Source of the DNA: Chloroflexota bacterium
Lineage (GTDB): Bacteria > Chloroflexota > Anaerolineae > UBA4142
Assembly: GCA_016208315.1 (NCBI GenBank)
Contig: JACQYF010000144.1
Span: 1 to 42,783 of the forward strand
Reading direction: 5' to 3'
Length of the DNA stretch: 42,783 bases
This document shows positions 8,799 to 15,965 of this stretch, piece by piece (positions within the stretch are counted from its first letter, which is position 1; every line of letters begins with the position of its first letter). A program made the position numbers and the translations under genes. Below the pieces are notes generated by a model. That model was not told where the DNA came from and did no database searches. It worked only from the letters and a program-made list of their open reading frames with translations.

Positions 8799-10325
8799 AT
8801 GAATCACGAATTGCCTCCCAAGGAAGATCCAAACACACTCGATCTCGATCCCGACCGGTACGAACGCGCCAACATTCCGGCGGGCGAGCCGCCCAAGCAA
8901 GACCCCGTCAAGCGGCGGCGCAATTTCAATGAGGTCTTCCTCGGCTACGACGAAAAGCAAGCGGTTGTCGAGGCGCTGCGGTGCATTCATTGCCCCTCGC
9001 CCGAGCCGTGCATTCTCGGTTGTCCCGTCCACAACGACATCCCGCGCGCGCTGATGTTCATCGAGCAAGGCGATCCCGTGGCCGGTGCGAACGTATTTCG
9101 CCAAACCAACAATCTGCCCGAAGTCTGCGGGCGCATCTGCCCGCAAGAAGTTTTATGCGAAGGCGCATGTACCGTCGCGGGCTATGACAAACCGGTCGCC
9201 ATCGGCAAACTCGAAGCGTACTGCAGCGATTATCAGCGCAACCACGTTGGCATTCCCTCGCGCGAGATCGCGCCGGCAACCGGCAAACGCGTGGCCGTGA
9301 TCGGATTCGGTCCCGCGGGCCTCGCGGTTGCGGAAGAGCTGCGCGTGCTCGGGCACGAGATCGTCGTCTACGACGCGTGGCCCAGGCCGGGCGGCTTGAT
9401 GGTTTATGGCATCCCCGGTTTCAAGCTTTCGAAACGGATCATTGACCAGAAGGTCGCGCATTTGGAATCGCTGGGCATTCGGTTCGTCGGCGACACGCTC
9501 GTGGGACAGGACGTCACGGTTGACGAATTGCTCCAAGGGAACGATGCCGTCTTTCTCGGCGTCGGCGCGACGCACGGGAATCCCGCGCGCTTGCCCGGCG
9601 AAGACCTGCACGGCATTTATCAAGCGACCGAATTCCTGGTGCGCGGCAATGTGCCGGTGGAGGATTTGCCCAAGAATATGCGCGCGCTGCCCGAATTCGG
9701 CCCGCGTATCGCCGTGATTGGCGGCGGCGATACGGCGATGGATTGTGTACGCACGGCCAAGCGCCTCCAAACCCAGCACGGTTTCCCCGACGGCGACGTG
9801 ACCGTTTATTATCGCCGGACTGAAAACGAAATGCCGGGGCGCGCGGAAGAACGGATGCACGCGCGGCAAGAGGGCATCCAATTCGAATTTCTGGTCTCGC
9901 CCGTGCGCTTTATCGGCGATACGAATGGGCATGTGCGGCAGATCGAATTCGAAAAGATGCGCTTGCGCGCGCGGGATGTTTCGGGTCGCCCGCGGCCGGA
10001 ACCGATTCCCGGATCGAACTATACCGTGGAGGCCCAAGTCGTCGTTCTCGCGCTTGGGTACAAGGTGGATCCGCTCTTGCTCAAAGCCACGCCGGGTGTG
10101 ACCGGAACCAAGTGGGGCACGGTTCATGTCGAGAATGAGGACGACCCGATGACCGCGCGGCCCGGCGTCTTTGCTGCCGGCGACGACGTGCGCGGCGCCG
10201 ACCTGGTGGTGACGGCGACCGCGGCCGGGCGCAAAGCCGCGTACGCGATGAACGCGTGGCTCAAGTACAATTCGGCGCGAACGGACATAAAAACCCGAAG
10301 GGTCTTGGAGACCCTTCGGGTTTAG
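8799..10325 (+). CDS. GltD-like NAD(P)H-dependent FAD/iron-sulfur oxidoreductase
   Basis: The 508-residue protein belongs to the family of the glutamate synthase small subunit. The N-terminal part has two Cys clusters for 4Fe-4S centres (CIHCPSPEPCILGCPVHND and CGRICPQEVLCEGACTV), followed by an FAD dinucleotide fold (VIGFGPAGLAVAEEL) and an NADPH fold (IAVIGGGDTAMDCV), and ends with the typical AAGDDVRGADLVVTATAAGR segment. The catalytic partner GltB is not in the window, so it could instead be an NfnL/SudB-like electron-transfer subunit. The ATG at 8799 is 1 nt after the protease stop. The last residues (TRRVLETLRV) are encoded by the left and right arms of an intrinsic terminator hairpin. 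Confidence 0.9.
   Translation: MNHELPPKEDPNTLDLDPDRYERANIPAGEPPKQDPVKRRRNFNEVFLGYDEKQAVVEALRCIHCPSPEPCILGCPVHNDIPRALMFIEQGDPVAGANVFRQTNNLPEVCGRICPQEVLCEGACTVAGYDKPVAIGKLEAYCSDYQRNHVGIPSREIAPATGKRVAVIGFGPAGLAVAEELRVLGHEIVVYDAWPRPGGLMVYGIPGFKLSKRIIDQKVAHLESLGIRFVGDTLVGQDVTVDELLQGNDAVFLGVGATHGNPARLPGEDLHGIYQATEFLVRGNVPVEDLPKNMRALPEFGPRIAVIGGGDTAMDCVRTAKRLQTQHGFPDGDVTVYYRRTENEMPGRAEERMHARQEGIQFEFLVSPVRFIGDTNGHVRQIEFEKMRLRARDVSGRPRPEPIPGSNYTVEAQVVVLALGYKVDPLLLKATPGVTGTKWGTVHVENEDDPMTARPGVFAAGDDVRGADLVVTATAAGRKAAYAMNAWLKYNSARTDIKTRRVLETLRV
10291..10323. terminator. Terminator-like hairpin inside the 3' end of the GltD-like gene (CCCGAAGGGT family)
   Basis: The 14-bp perfect stem 10291-10304 / 10310-10323 has a short loop. 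It encodes the last ten residues and ends at the TAG stop. The sequence ACCCGAAGGGT and its complement recur at 14475-14508, and a close variant at 14084-14117. Confidence 0.75.
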
Positions 10326-10382
10326 TAAGCGAGCCAATCGCATCGCCGCGCGTCTCGTCGCCGTGCTAACAATTTGTTCACA

Positions 10383-11246
10383 TCAAAACGTAGCCGGGGC
10401 GGTCGCCCCGTTCAAGGTTTCTATCACCTGCGGATGGTCGCGGCGAAAGTAGAGCAGGCGCAGGGTGCGGCCTTCCATGTCGCGCACTTCATCGCGCAGG
10501 ATGCCGCGTTCCTTGAATTGCGTTAGGACCAGGTCTACTTGCATCGGACTCAGATTAAGTTGATTGTTTGGCGAGAGGGCATGAGTCTTGACAAAGAGAA
10601 AAGTGAGATAGGGACGGGTGCGATCCAAGTAGTCAATCAGCCGAATCAAACGGCGTTCCATATCGGACAAGTTTTCGCTATCTACATAAACCTCCGTCGG
10701 TTCTGTATCGGGGGGCAAAGACGATTCTAGTTGAGGCGGGACGTGCGGCTCGTGCCCGTTGGCCGGAATCCAATCGGGATCGGTGATGGGGTCGGCGCCA
10801 TCGGCGGCGGAGATGAGATCGTTGGAGACGCTGCCGGGCACCCCGGAGATCAGGACGCGCTTGCCAAAGCGATGGCGGGCCCGCGCGACCACGCGGATGA
10901 AATCACTGTCGCCGGTCATCAACATCAAGGTGTTCACGGTCGGCCGGTCGAGCAGGCAGTCAATGATGTCCATCAGCAGCGCCATATCGGATGAGCTTTT
11001 GTGAGCGACGTCGGGGCTGCGGCGCGCCACATCGCGGGGAGTGATGCCGGCGACTTCGAGTTTGCGCCGAAAGTAGTCGGGGTGCTCGGTAAAATCGGCG
11101 TAGGCGGCGGCGAGCGCGACGGGGCCATATTTGCGCGCCTTGGCCATGAGCATTTGGGGATCCGGTTCGCGGGAATAGTTGTTTTTCAAACCGTAGCGAA
11201 TGTTTTCAAAGTCGATGAATAACGCGACTTCGCCATTCTCTGCCAT
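10383..11246 (-). CDS. NYN/LabA-like PIN-fold protein
   Basis: The 287-residue protein has an N-terminal NYN domain (PIN-like nuclease fold). It shows the acidic positions in ALFIDFENIRYGL (N terminus), KSSSDMALLMDIID (middle) and MTGDSDFIRVV (about residue 115), as expected for a metal-dependent ribonuclease fold. A hydrophilic linker leads to a C-terminal domain (about residue 195 on, DMERRLIRLIDYLDRTRPYL) with a winged-helix pattern that could bind nucleic acid. The ATG at 11246 follows AGGAGG; an upstream in-frame start at 11270 lies before this site and is less likely. A consensus promoter is at 11332-11361. The target is unknown, and it is transcribed alone. Confidence 0.85.
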   Translation of the reverse strand: MAENGEVALFIDFENIRYGLKNNYSREPDPQMLMAKARKYGPVALAAAYADFTEHPDYFRRKLEVAGITPRDVARRSPDVAHKSSSDMALLMDIIDCLLDRPTVNTLMLMTGDSDFIRVVARARHRFGKRVLISGVPGSVSNDLISAADGADPITDPDWIPANGHEPHVPPQLESSLPPDTEPTEVYVDSENLSDMERRLIRLIDYLDRTRPYLTFLFVKTHALSPNNQLNLSPMQVDLVLTQFKERGILRDEVRDMEGRTLRLLYFRRDHPQVIETLNGATAPATF

Positions 11247-11331
11247 TCCAAATTCCTCCTGGGAAAGCAAAACGCGGAGACGAGACAGGCAGACGATCGT
11301 TATGCGATTGGTAAAGAGCTTGATGACCGCT

Positions 11332-11361
11332 ATTCTAACGTGATAAGGTGGTTCTTGTCAA
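11332..11361 (-). promoter_or_regulatory. Promoter of the NYN-domain gene
   Basis: On the minus strand: consensus -35 TTGACA (11356-11361), 18-nt spacer, -10 TAGAAT (11332-11337). The expected transcript has a leader of about 80 nt before the ATG at 11246. Confidence 0.78.
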
Positions 11362-11373
11362 TGGGCGGGGTGA

Positions 11374-11444
11374 AGATGGGAGTATGGGAGTATGGGCGTG
11401 TGGGAGAGCGGAGACGTAACTCCCATACTCCCATACTTCCATAC
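11374..11444. repeat. Tandem-word hairpin, family A
   Basis: Left arm 11374-11402 has GTATGGGA words; right arm 11420-11444 is the reverse complement over about 24 bp with few mismatches. It forms the leader of the glycosidase gene. If translated in frame it would add a short WEYGR-type peptide. Confidence 0.88.
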
Positions 11445-11447
11445 TAT

Positions 11448-12530
11448 GTGTCGCGTTTCATTCTCGTCTTAAAGGGTGCCGCGCTCCTCCTCCTCATCGC
11501 CTGGCTCGCCGCGCCGCCGCCGATTTTGGTGACGCTCGGTCCGCAACAAGTCGTTAGCACCTCAAATTCCAAAATCGGGATTCACACGCGGCTCACCGAC
11601 GAAGTCGAGGAATGGAAAATCAAAAAGACGCTGGAGTTGGTGCGCGAGATGGGCGCGCCGTGGATCGTCGAGTATTTTCCGTGGGGCTATATCGAAAACG
11701 CGGAAGGCGAGTACGATTGGGCGCACAGCGACCTCGTCGTAGATCACGCGCGGCGGCAGGGGCTGACGGTCATCGCGCGCCTCGGTTTTGTGCCCGCGTG
11801 GGCGCGGCCGAAAGACTCGGTCATTAGTTATCTCGACGAGGCGCGCTATCCGGCGTTCGCGCAATTCGTCGGCGAGTTCATCCGCCATTTCAAAGGCCGC
11901 GTGAAGTACGTCGTCATCTGGAACGAGCCGAATCTCAATTTCGAGTGGGGCTATCGGCCGGTTGATCCTGAGGGTTACACGCGAATGCTGCAGGCGGTCT
12001 ACCCGGTCGTTCAAGCCGCCGACCCGGAAACGCAAATCCTCGCGGGCGCGCTCGCGCCGACCCTTGCCCCGCCCGGTCTGACCGATGCCATGAGCGATCT
12101 CGACTATCTCCAGAAAATGTACGACGCGGGCGCCAAGGACTATTTCGATATTTTGGCGATTCATTCCTACGGTTGGCAAGCCGCGGCCGACGAGCCGCCC
12201 GCGCGGGCGCGCGTGAATTTTCGCCGGACCGAATTGCTGCGCGAGATCATGATCGCGAACGGCGATGGCGACAAGCGCGCGATCATCACCGAGGGCGGCT
12301 GGAACGATCACCCGCGCTGGACCAAGGCGGTGCGCCCCGCGGAACGAATCGCGGATACGGTGCGCGCCTACGAGATCGTCAAGCAGTGGGATTGGGTACA
12401 AGCGTGCGTGCTGTGGGCCTTTCGTTATCCCGCGCCCGCGCAAACCTATCAGGACTATTTCACCTTCGTCACGCCGGACTTTGACCCCAAGCCGATCTAC
12501 TACGAGGTGCAACGATATGCCGCGCGGTAG
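11448..12530 (+). CDS. Membrane-anchored glycosidase, GH39/GH5-like TIM barrel
   Basis: The protein of about 360 residues has an N-terminal hydrophobic anchor (FILVLKGAALLLLIAWLAAP) and a clan GH-A-type barrel. The motif VIWNEPN supplies the likely acid/base Glu160, and IITEGGW the likely nucleophile Glu282. Further landmarks are WIVEYFPWGYIE (a first-strand motif) and FDILAIHSYGW. It probably hydrolyses a polysaccharide on the outer face of the membrane; the substrate cannot be read from sequence. The GTG at 11448 is preferred because upstream in-frame ATGs would translate the hairpin repeat; this start is not certain. The 26251-29022 protein carries a homologous domain. Its end overlaps the next gene by 14 nt. 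Confidence 0.82.
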   Translation: MSRFILVLKGAALLLLIAWLAAPPPILVTLGPQQVVSTSNSKIGIHTRLTDEVEEWKIKKTLELVREMGAPWIVEYFPWGYIENAEGEYDWAHSDLVVDHARRQGLTVIARLGFVPAWARPKDSVISYLDEARYPAFAQFVGEFIRHFKGRVKYVVIWNEPNLNFEWGYRPVDPEGYTRMLQAVYPVVQAADPETQILAGALAPTLAPPGLTDAMSDLDYLQKMYDAGAKDYFDILAIHSYGWQAAADEPPARARVNFRRTELLREIMIANGDGDKRAIITEGGWNDHPRWTKAVRPAERIADTVRAYEIVKQWDWVQACVLWAFRYPAPAQTYQDYFTFVTPDFDPKPIYYEVQRYAAR

Positions 12531-13449
12531 ATTGGAAGTTAGAAGTTGGAAGTTGGAAGTTAGAAGTTGGACATTGGAGATTGGACATTGGAGATTGGAA
12601 AGTCGCTTACCTGACCTCCAACTTCCAACTTCCAACTTCCAACTTCGACCTGGAACACTCCCGCTCGTGCTTGTGCTCGTCGTCGTCGGGCTGTACTTGA
12701 CGTACACGCGTCTCGTTCCCGCGCCGCCGCCCAAGCCGGACGCGACGTGGACGCGGATTGTGGCCGATGGCGTTTTTCGGATTGGGATTGATCCATCCTT
12801 TCCGCCGTTCGAGACGGACGACGGCAAAGGGCATTTGTCGGGCTTGGACATTGCGCTCGCGGAAGAAATCGCGCGAGAGTGGTCGCAGCAGACCGAGACG
12901 CCGATTCGCGTGCAATACGTTTACACGGGCTTTGACGGTTTGTACGATGCGCTCAAATCGGGGCAGTACGACGCGATCCTCTCGGCGCTGCCGTACGATC
13001 CGCGGAAAACCGAGGACGTGTGGTTTTCGCATTCGTACTTTAACGGCGGCCCGCTCGTCGTCGTGCGCGAGGGCGATACCGCGGTTAAATCTTTTTACAA
13101 TCTGCGCGAGCGGCGCATTGGCGTCGAGTTGGGGTCGAGCGGGGATACGTTTGCGCGCAAGTGGCAGCGGCGCTTGAGATACGATTTGGAGGAATTCAAC
13201 ACGCCGGCGGACGCGCTGCGCGCGCTGCGGCTCGGCCAGGTGGACGGCGTATTCACCGACGCCATCGCGTTTACCGATTTCGTGCGGGCCGAAGGCGGCG
13301 TCAAGATGGTCGGCAATCCGCTGACGGACGAACTGTTCGTGATGGCGGTTCGCAAAGACGCGCCGACGCTGCTGGCGCAAATCAACGCGGTGATTGACGC
13401 GATGAAGCGGGACGGGCGGATGGAGCGGTTGCAGGCGGAATGGTTTTAG
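12517..13449 (+). CDS. Membrane-anchored periplasmic-binding-protein-like protein (SBP_bac_3 type)
   Basis: The protein has up to 310 residues. After a transmembrane segment (LPLVLVLVVVGLYLTYTRLV, about residues 48-67) comes an amino-acid-type solute-binding fold: FRIGIDPSFPPFE, LSGLDIALAEEIA, LKSGQYDAILSALPYDPRKT, ERRIGVELGSSGDTFARKW and ALRLGQVDGVFTDAIAF. No ABC permease or ATPase is adjacent, so it may sense rather than import. The ATG at 12517 overlaps the glycosidase gene, but between it and the anchor lies an in-frame tandem-word element (12531-12646) that encodes a 7-residue-periodic peptide. Translation may therefore start later, at a non-ATG codon near 12660. Confidence 0.8.
   Translation: MPRGRLEVRSWKLEVRSWTLEIGHWRLESRLPDLQLPTSNFQLRPGTLPLVLVLVVVGLYLTYTRLVPAPPPKPDATWTRIVADGVFRIGIDPSFPPFETDDGKGHLSGLDIALAEEIAREWSQQTETPIRVQYVYTGFDGLYDALKSGQYDAILSALPYDPRKTEDVWFSHSYFNGGPLVVVREGDTAVKSFYNLRERRIGVELGSSGDTFARKWQRRLRYDLEEFNTPADALRALRLGQVDGVFTDAIAFTDFVRAEGGVKMVGNPLTDELFVMAVRKDAPTLLAQINAVIDAMKRDGRMERLQAEWF
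12531..12646. repeat. Tandem-word hairpin, family C (GTTGGAA words), in frame at the 5' end of a gene
   Basis: Left arm about 12531-12570 has five tandem 7-nt words GTTGGAA/GTTAGAA, continuing with GGAGATT/GGACATT words to 12600; right arm 12617-12646 is the complement (TTCCAAC words). The reading frame stays open and gives a peptide repeating about every 7 residues (LEVRSWK, LEVRSWT, LEIGHWR). Confidence 0.88.
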
Positions 13450-13450
13450 G

Positions 13451-13490
13451 GACAGTGAACAGTGAACGGTAAACAGTTCTCAGTCAACCG
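13451..13490. repeat. Partial tandem-word element, family B (GTGAACA words)
   Basis: Two to three GTGAACA-type words followed by CAGTCAACCGTCAACG. Only a weak inverted match is visible (ACGGT with ACCGT). It lies between the convergent genes ending at 13449 and 13491, so it may help to end transcription. Confidence 0.6.
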
Positions 13491-13736
13491 TCAACGCCGG
13501 TACCATTTGCCCCAGTTGAAAAGTGTGCCGATTAAGGCAATGCCTAGTGGAATTGCGCCAATCCCGAACGGCAACAAGAGCAACCCAACAGAATAACAGA
13601 TCAAAAGGAAGACGGTCAGGTTGGTCGGCACGAGTTTGACCGCTGGTAGCGTGGGCGGGGCAACATGTCTACCAACTTCGTTGGGATAGGCCGAGGGATG
13701 CAAGGTTGGCCCGCGATCAATTGTCGCGCGATCCAT
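13491..13736 (-). CDS. Small two-helix membrane protein
   Basis: The family is not recognised. The 81-residue protein has a hydrophilic N terminus (about 35 residues) and two closely spaced hydrophobic segments (TVFLLICYSVGLLLLPFGIG and IPLGIALIGTLF), ending in a basic tail KWYRR. The ATG at 13736 lies 3 nt from the stop codon of the upstream gene at 13740, so the two small genes form one transcript. Confidence 0.65.
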   Translation of the reverse strand: MDRATIDRGPTLHPSAYPNEVGRHVAPPTLPAVKLVPTNLTVFLLICYSVGLLLLPFGIGAIPLGIALIGTLFNWGKWYRR

Positions 13737-13739
13737 TTT

Positions 13740-14015
13740 TCACTCTCTGGCTTTCGCGATGAGTTTGCGGATGGCTTGGGAGAGATTCGAGTCCAAACTC
13801 CGCAAGTATTTAGCGTGCGATTTGTAGAATGTGATCGTGTGACGCTCGATGGGTTCGGGCGCGGGCTTGCGTCCCGCGCCCTTGCGCGTACCGCCGTGCG
13901 TGAGCTTGACGCGCCCGGCAAAGCGGTTGGGCTTGGCTTTGCTGTAATCCACGTTGTAATATGGACGCGACTGATCGTTCATGTCGTCTTCAGGATAAAC
14001 TTTGTGTTGTGCCAT
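13740..14015 (-). CDS. Small DNA-binding-type protein: AT-hook-like basic patch plus ribbon-helix-helix-like C terminus
   Basis: The 91-residue protein contains THGGTRKGAGRKP in the middle, a basic Gly-rich patch of the kind seen in DNA-binding small proteins, followed by HTITFYKSHAKYLRSL and NLSQAIRKLIAKA, which fit the strand-helix-helix pattern of a ribbon-helix-helix domain (antitoxin or repressor type). Start at ATG 14015 with a GGGAG site; a longer reading to 14135 would include the 14084-14117 hairpin. It is co-transcribed with the small membrane protein downstream (3-nt gap). A toxin-antitoxin-like or regulatory role is an inference. Confidence 0.65.
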   Translation of the reverse strand: MAQHKVYPEDDMNDQSRPYYNVDYSKAKPNRFAGRVKLTHGGTRKGAGRKPAPEPIERHTITFYKSHAKYLRSLDSNLSQAIRKLIAKARE

Positions 14016-14083
14016 CGGCCCGCTCCCGTCGGCTTTGACTGCCTTGACTCTATCATCCTCAATCGAATGTGTCAAACCGCGCA

Positions 14084-14117
14084 AGACCCGCAGGGTTTCC
14101 AAAAACCCTGCGGGTCT
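14084..14117. terminator. Hairpin of the CCCGCAGGGT type
   Basis: A perfect 15-bp stem (14084-14098 / 14103-14117) with loop CCAA. Compared with 14475-14508 the loop is identical and the stem differs by one base pair that is exchanged on both sides. It lies between divergent small genes, so it is not in a classic terminator position. Confidence 0.7.
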
Positions 14118-14133
14118 GGGGTATAATGCCGCC

Positions 14134-14246
14134 ATGCCGATTCCCCAAGCCGCTTACAAGAGGTAGACGGAAAAGCCAAGCCCTACCAAATTCGCCAGTT
14201 CCTGCAATTGGTAGAGCGCTACAATCTTGAGATGGGAGAGGAATGA
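14134..14246 (+). pseudogene. Probable frameshifted short gene upstream of hicB
   Basis: The ATG at 14134 begins a 10-codon frame (MPIPQAAYKR) that stops at 14164. The +2 frame is open from 14127 to a TGA at 14244 and reads EVDGKAKPYQIRQF...YNLEMGEE, but has no start codon of its own. A single frameshift near 14160 would join them. The TGA overlaps the ATG of the HicB-like gene (ATGA), as coupled toxin-antitoxin genes do, which is why I think this was a real partner gene. A TATAAT at 14122-14127 lies 7 nt before the ATG. I do not recognise the product; it does not clearly resemble HicA. Confidence 0.35.
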
Positions 14247-14467
14247 TGAAAGACTATCACATCAATATTTTCTACAGCGTCGAGGACGATGGATACATAG
14301 CAGATATTCCGGACCTGGAAGCTTGCTCGGCATTTGGCAAGTCGCCCCAAGAAGCGCTTGAACAGGTCCAAGTCGCAAAAGAGGCGTGGCTGGAGGCGGC
14401 TCGCGCCGAAGGCAAACCCATTCCTGAGCCAAGATACCGTCCGGCTATTTACCAAATGGCGTCGTGA
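14243..14467 (+). CDS. HicB-like (UPF0150) antitoxin-family protein
   Basis: The 74-residue protein shows the HicB partial RNase-H-like fold: the strand-strand pattern YHINIFYSVEDDGYIADIPDLEACSAFGKSPQEAL, then a helix EQVQVAKEAWLEAARAEGKPIPEP. It lacks a C-terminal DNA-binding extension, as do many stand-alone family members. GGGAGAGGA precedes the start; either ATG 14243 or ATG 14246 can be used. An intact HicA toxin is missing; only the damaged short frame upstream could be a partner. It ends before a bidirectional hairpin shared with rodA. Confidence 0.85.
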   Translation: MMKDYHINIFYSVEDDGYIADIPDLEACSAFGKSPQEALEQVQVAKEAWLEAARAEGKPIPEPRYRPAIYQMAS

Positions 14468-14474
14468 ATGAGAG

Positions 14475-14508
14475 AGACCCGAAGGGTTTCCAAAAACCCT
14501 TCGGGTCT
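14475..14508. terminator. Bidirectional hairpin terminator between hicB-like gene and rodA (CCCGAAGGGT family)
   Basis: A perfect 15-bp stem (14475-14489 / 14494-14508) with loop CCAA lies between the convergent ends at 14467 and 14513, the classic position for a two-way terminator. Confidence 0.8.
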
Positions 14509-14512
14509 TGAT

Positions 14513-15652
14513 TCACTCGTACTTTTTCCCGCTCCCCTCTAACTGCAACCCCCGGTGCCGCGTGAGGATGCTTTGCACCACGCCCTCCGCGGCGAGCAGC
14601 GAGATGAGCGAACTGCCGCCCGCGCTCACGAACGGCAGCGGAATCCCCGTCACGGGCATCAGCCCCAGGTTCATTCCGAGATTCACATAGCTCTGCACGA
14701 AAATCACCGCGGCCACGCCGACCGCCACCAGCTTGCCGTAGGTCGTCCGCGCGAGCATCGCCGCGCGCACGAGCCGCAGCAGGATAAAGACGAACAGCCC
14801 CAGCACGAACAGCGCGCCCACAAAGCCCAACTCTTCCCCGATCACCGAAAAGATAAAATCGCTTTGGCGAATGCGGAGAAAGCGCAACTGGGTCTGCGTG
14901 CCGCTGCAAAAGCCGGAACCCCACAGCCCGCCCGAGCCGATCGCCGTGCGTGCCTGATCCACGTTATAGCCCGCGCCCAACGGATCGCGGCCCGGGTCCA
15001 CAAAAGTGAGCAGGCGCTCTTGCTGGTACGGGCGGAGCGAATTCCAGAGCAGCGGCGCGGCGACGACCAGCAGCGTGACGATAATCAAAACATCGCGCAG
15101 TTTCATGCCCGCGGCCAGCGCCATAACGCCCCAGGCGAGCGCGAGCACAATCGTCGTGCCGAGGTCGGGCTGGAGATAGACGAGGAAAATCGGGACGGCG
15201 ACGAAGACGAACGAAAGGGCGAGATAGCGCCAGTTCGACATTTGCTCTTCGTGATCGGCCATGTACTTGGCGACCACGAGAACGAGGAAGAGTTTGGAGA
15301 ACTCGGAGGGCTGAAACTGAAATCCGGCGATGGGAATCCAGCGCTGCGCGCCGTGCGTGATGATGCCGATGACTTGGACCGCGAGGAGAATGGCGATGGT
15401 GACCACCCAGATGGGCCAGCGCAGGGCCGCGAACACGCGGTAATCAATGAGGGTCAAGACGAACATCGCACCGAGGCCGCCGGCGAGCCACAGGATTTGC
15501 CGGATGGTGGTGCTCTGCCAGTCGAGCGGCTCGTTCGTGATACAGGCCGTGGCGCTGTAGATCATCAACACGCCGATGACGGCCAGGAGGAGGGTCGCGC
15601 TAAGGAGCCAAACGTCGAAATACAAAAAGGGCTGCCGTTCCGAGCGTTCCAT
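14513..15652 (-). CDS. rodA: Rod-shape-determining SEDS glycosyltransferase RodA
   Basis: The 379-residue polytopic membrane protein polymerises lipid II glycan strands during elongation, working with PBP2. Family marks are the loop ERLLTFVDPGRDPLGAGYNV containing the catalytic Asp (DPxxDPLGxGY), QARTAIGSGGLWGSGF, and the late segment GIPLPFVSAGGSSLI. About ten hydrophobic segments are visible. The start at ATG 15652 lies 7 nt after the minE stop; an in-frame GTG at 15682 would overlap minE. It is the last gene of the mreB-to-rodA run, so its cognate PBP2 (mrdA) is in the same transcript group. Confidence 0.95.
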   Translation of the reverse strand: MERSERQPFLYFDVWLLSATLLLAVIGVLMIYSATACITNEPLDWQSTTIRQILWLAGGLGAMFVLTLIDYRVFAALRWPIWVVTIAILLAVQVIGIITHGAQRWIPIAGFQFQPSEFSKLFLVLVVAKYMADHEEQMSNWRYLALSFVFVAVPIFLVYLQPDLGTTIVLALAWGVMALAAGMKLRDVLIIVTLLVVAAPLLWNSLRPYQQERLLTFVDPGRDPLGAGYNVDQARTAIGSGGLWGSGFCSGTQTQLRFLRIRQSDFIFSVIGEELGFVGALFVLGLFVFILLRLVRAAMLARTTYGKLVAVGVAAVIFVQSYVNLGMNLGLMPVTGIPLPFVSAGGSSLISLLAAEGVVQSILTRHRGLQLEGSGKKYE

Positions 15653-15659
15653 GGCCGAG

Positions 15660-15941
15660 CTACCGGGCCTCGCGTGGCGCACGCCGCCCGCCGCGGACGC
15701 CCACGACCGGAATATCCGCGACCAGGCGGTTGCCTTGCGCGCCGCGCGAGATCGAGACCTCGACGTGCGCGCGGTCTATCTCGATGTGTTTAGAGATCAC
15801 GCTGATGATTTCGTCTTTGAGCAGATCCAATGTTTCCGGCGAAATCGAAGTACGGTCATGCGCCAGCACGAGCTGCAAACGTTCCTTCGCCACGTGCGCG
15901 CTGTCGGGCGAGCGACCGAAAAGCCGGTTGATGAAACTCAT
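15660..15941 (-). CDS. minE: Cell division topological specificity factor MinE
   Basis: The 93-residue MinE homologue stimulates MinD ATPase and drives Min oscillation or placement. The N-terminal membrane-targeting start MSFINRLFG, the MinD-contact helix around KERLQLVLAHDR, and the dimerisation part ISVISKHIEIDRAHVEVSIS are all visible. Start ATG 15941 follows a GGGAG site. It lies downstream of minD, separated by a 24-bp hairpin of family B, and 7 nt before rodA. Having MinE rather than DivIVA points to a pole-to-pole oscillating system. Confidence 0.92.
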   Translation of the reverse strand: MSFINRLFGRSPDSAHVAKERLQLVLAHDRTSISPETLDLLKDEIISVISKHIEIDRAHVEVSISRGAQGNRLVADIPVVGVRGGRRAPREAR

Positions 15942-15965
15942 CTTGTTCTCCCTGTGCCAGTGCAA

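Noticed and set aside
14204..14232. tRNA-like D-arm sequence (TTGGTAGAGCGC)
   Set aside because: The expected anticodon stem does not close (ACAAT against TGGGA) and no T-arm follows; the bases are explained by the coding frame LQLVERYNLE.
14555..15793. Long open frame on the plus strand opposite rodA and minE
   Set aside because: It is the complement of two well-supported conserved genes; its product is Arg/His/Gln-rich low-complexity sequence typical of antisense frames in GC-rich DNA.
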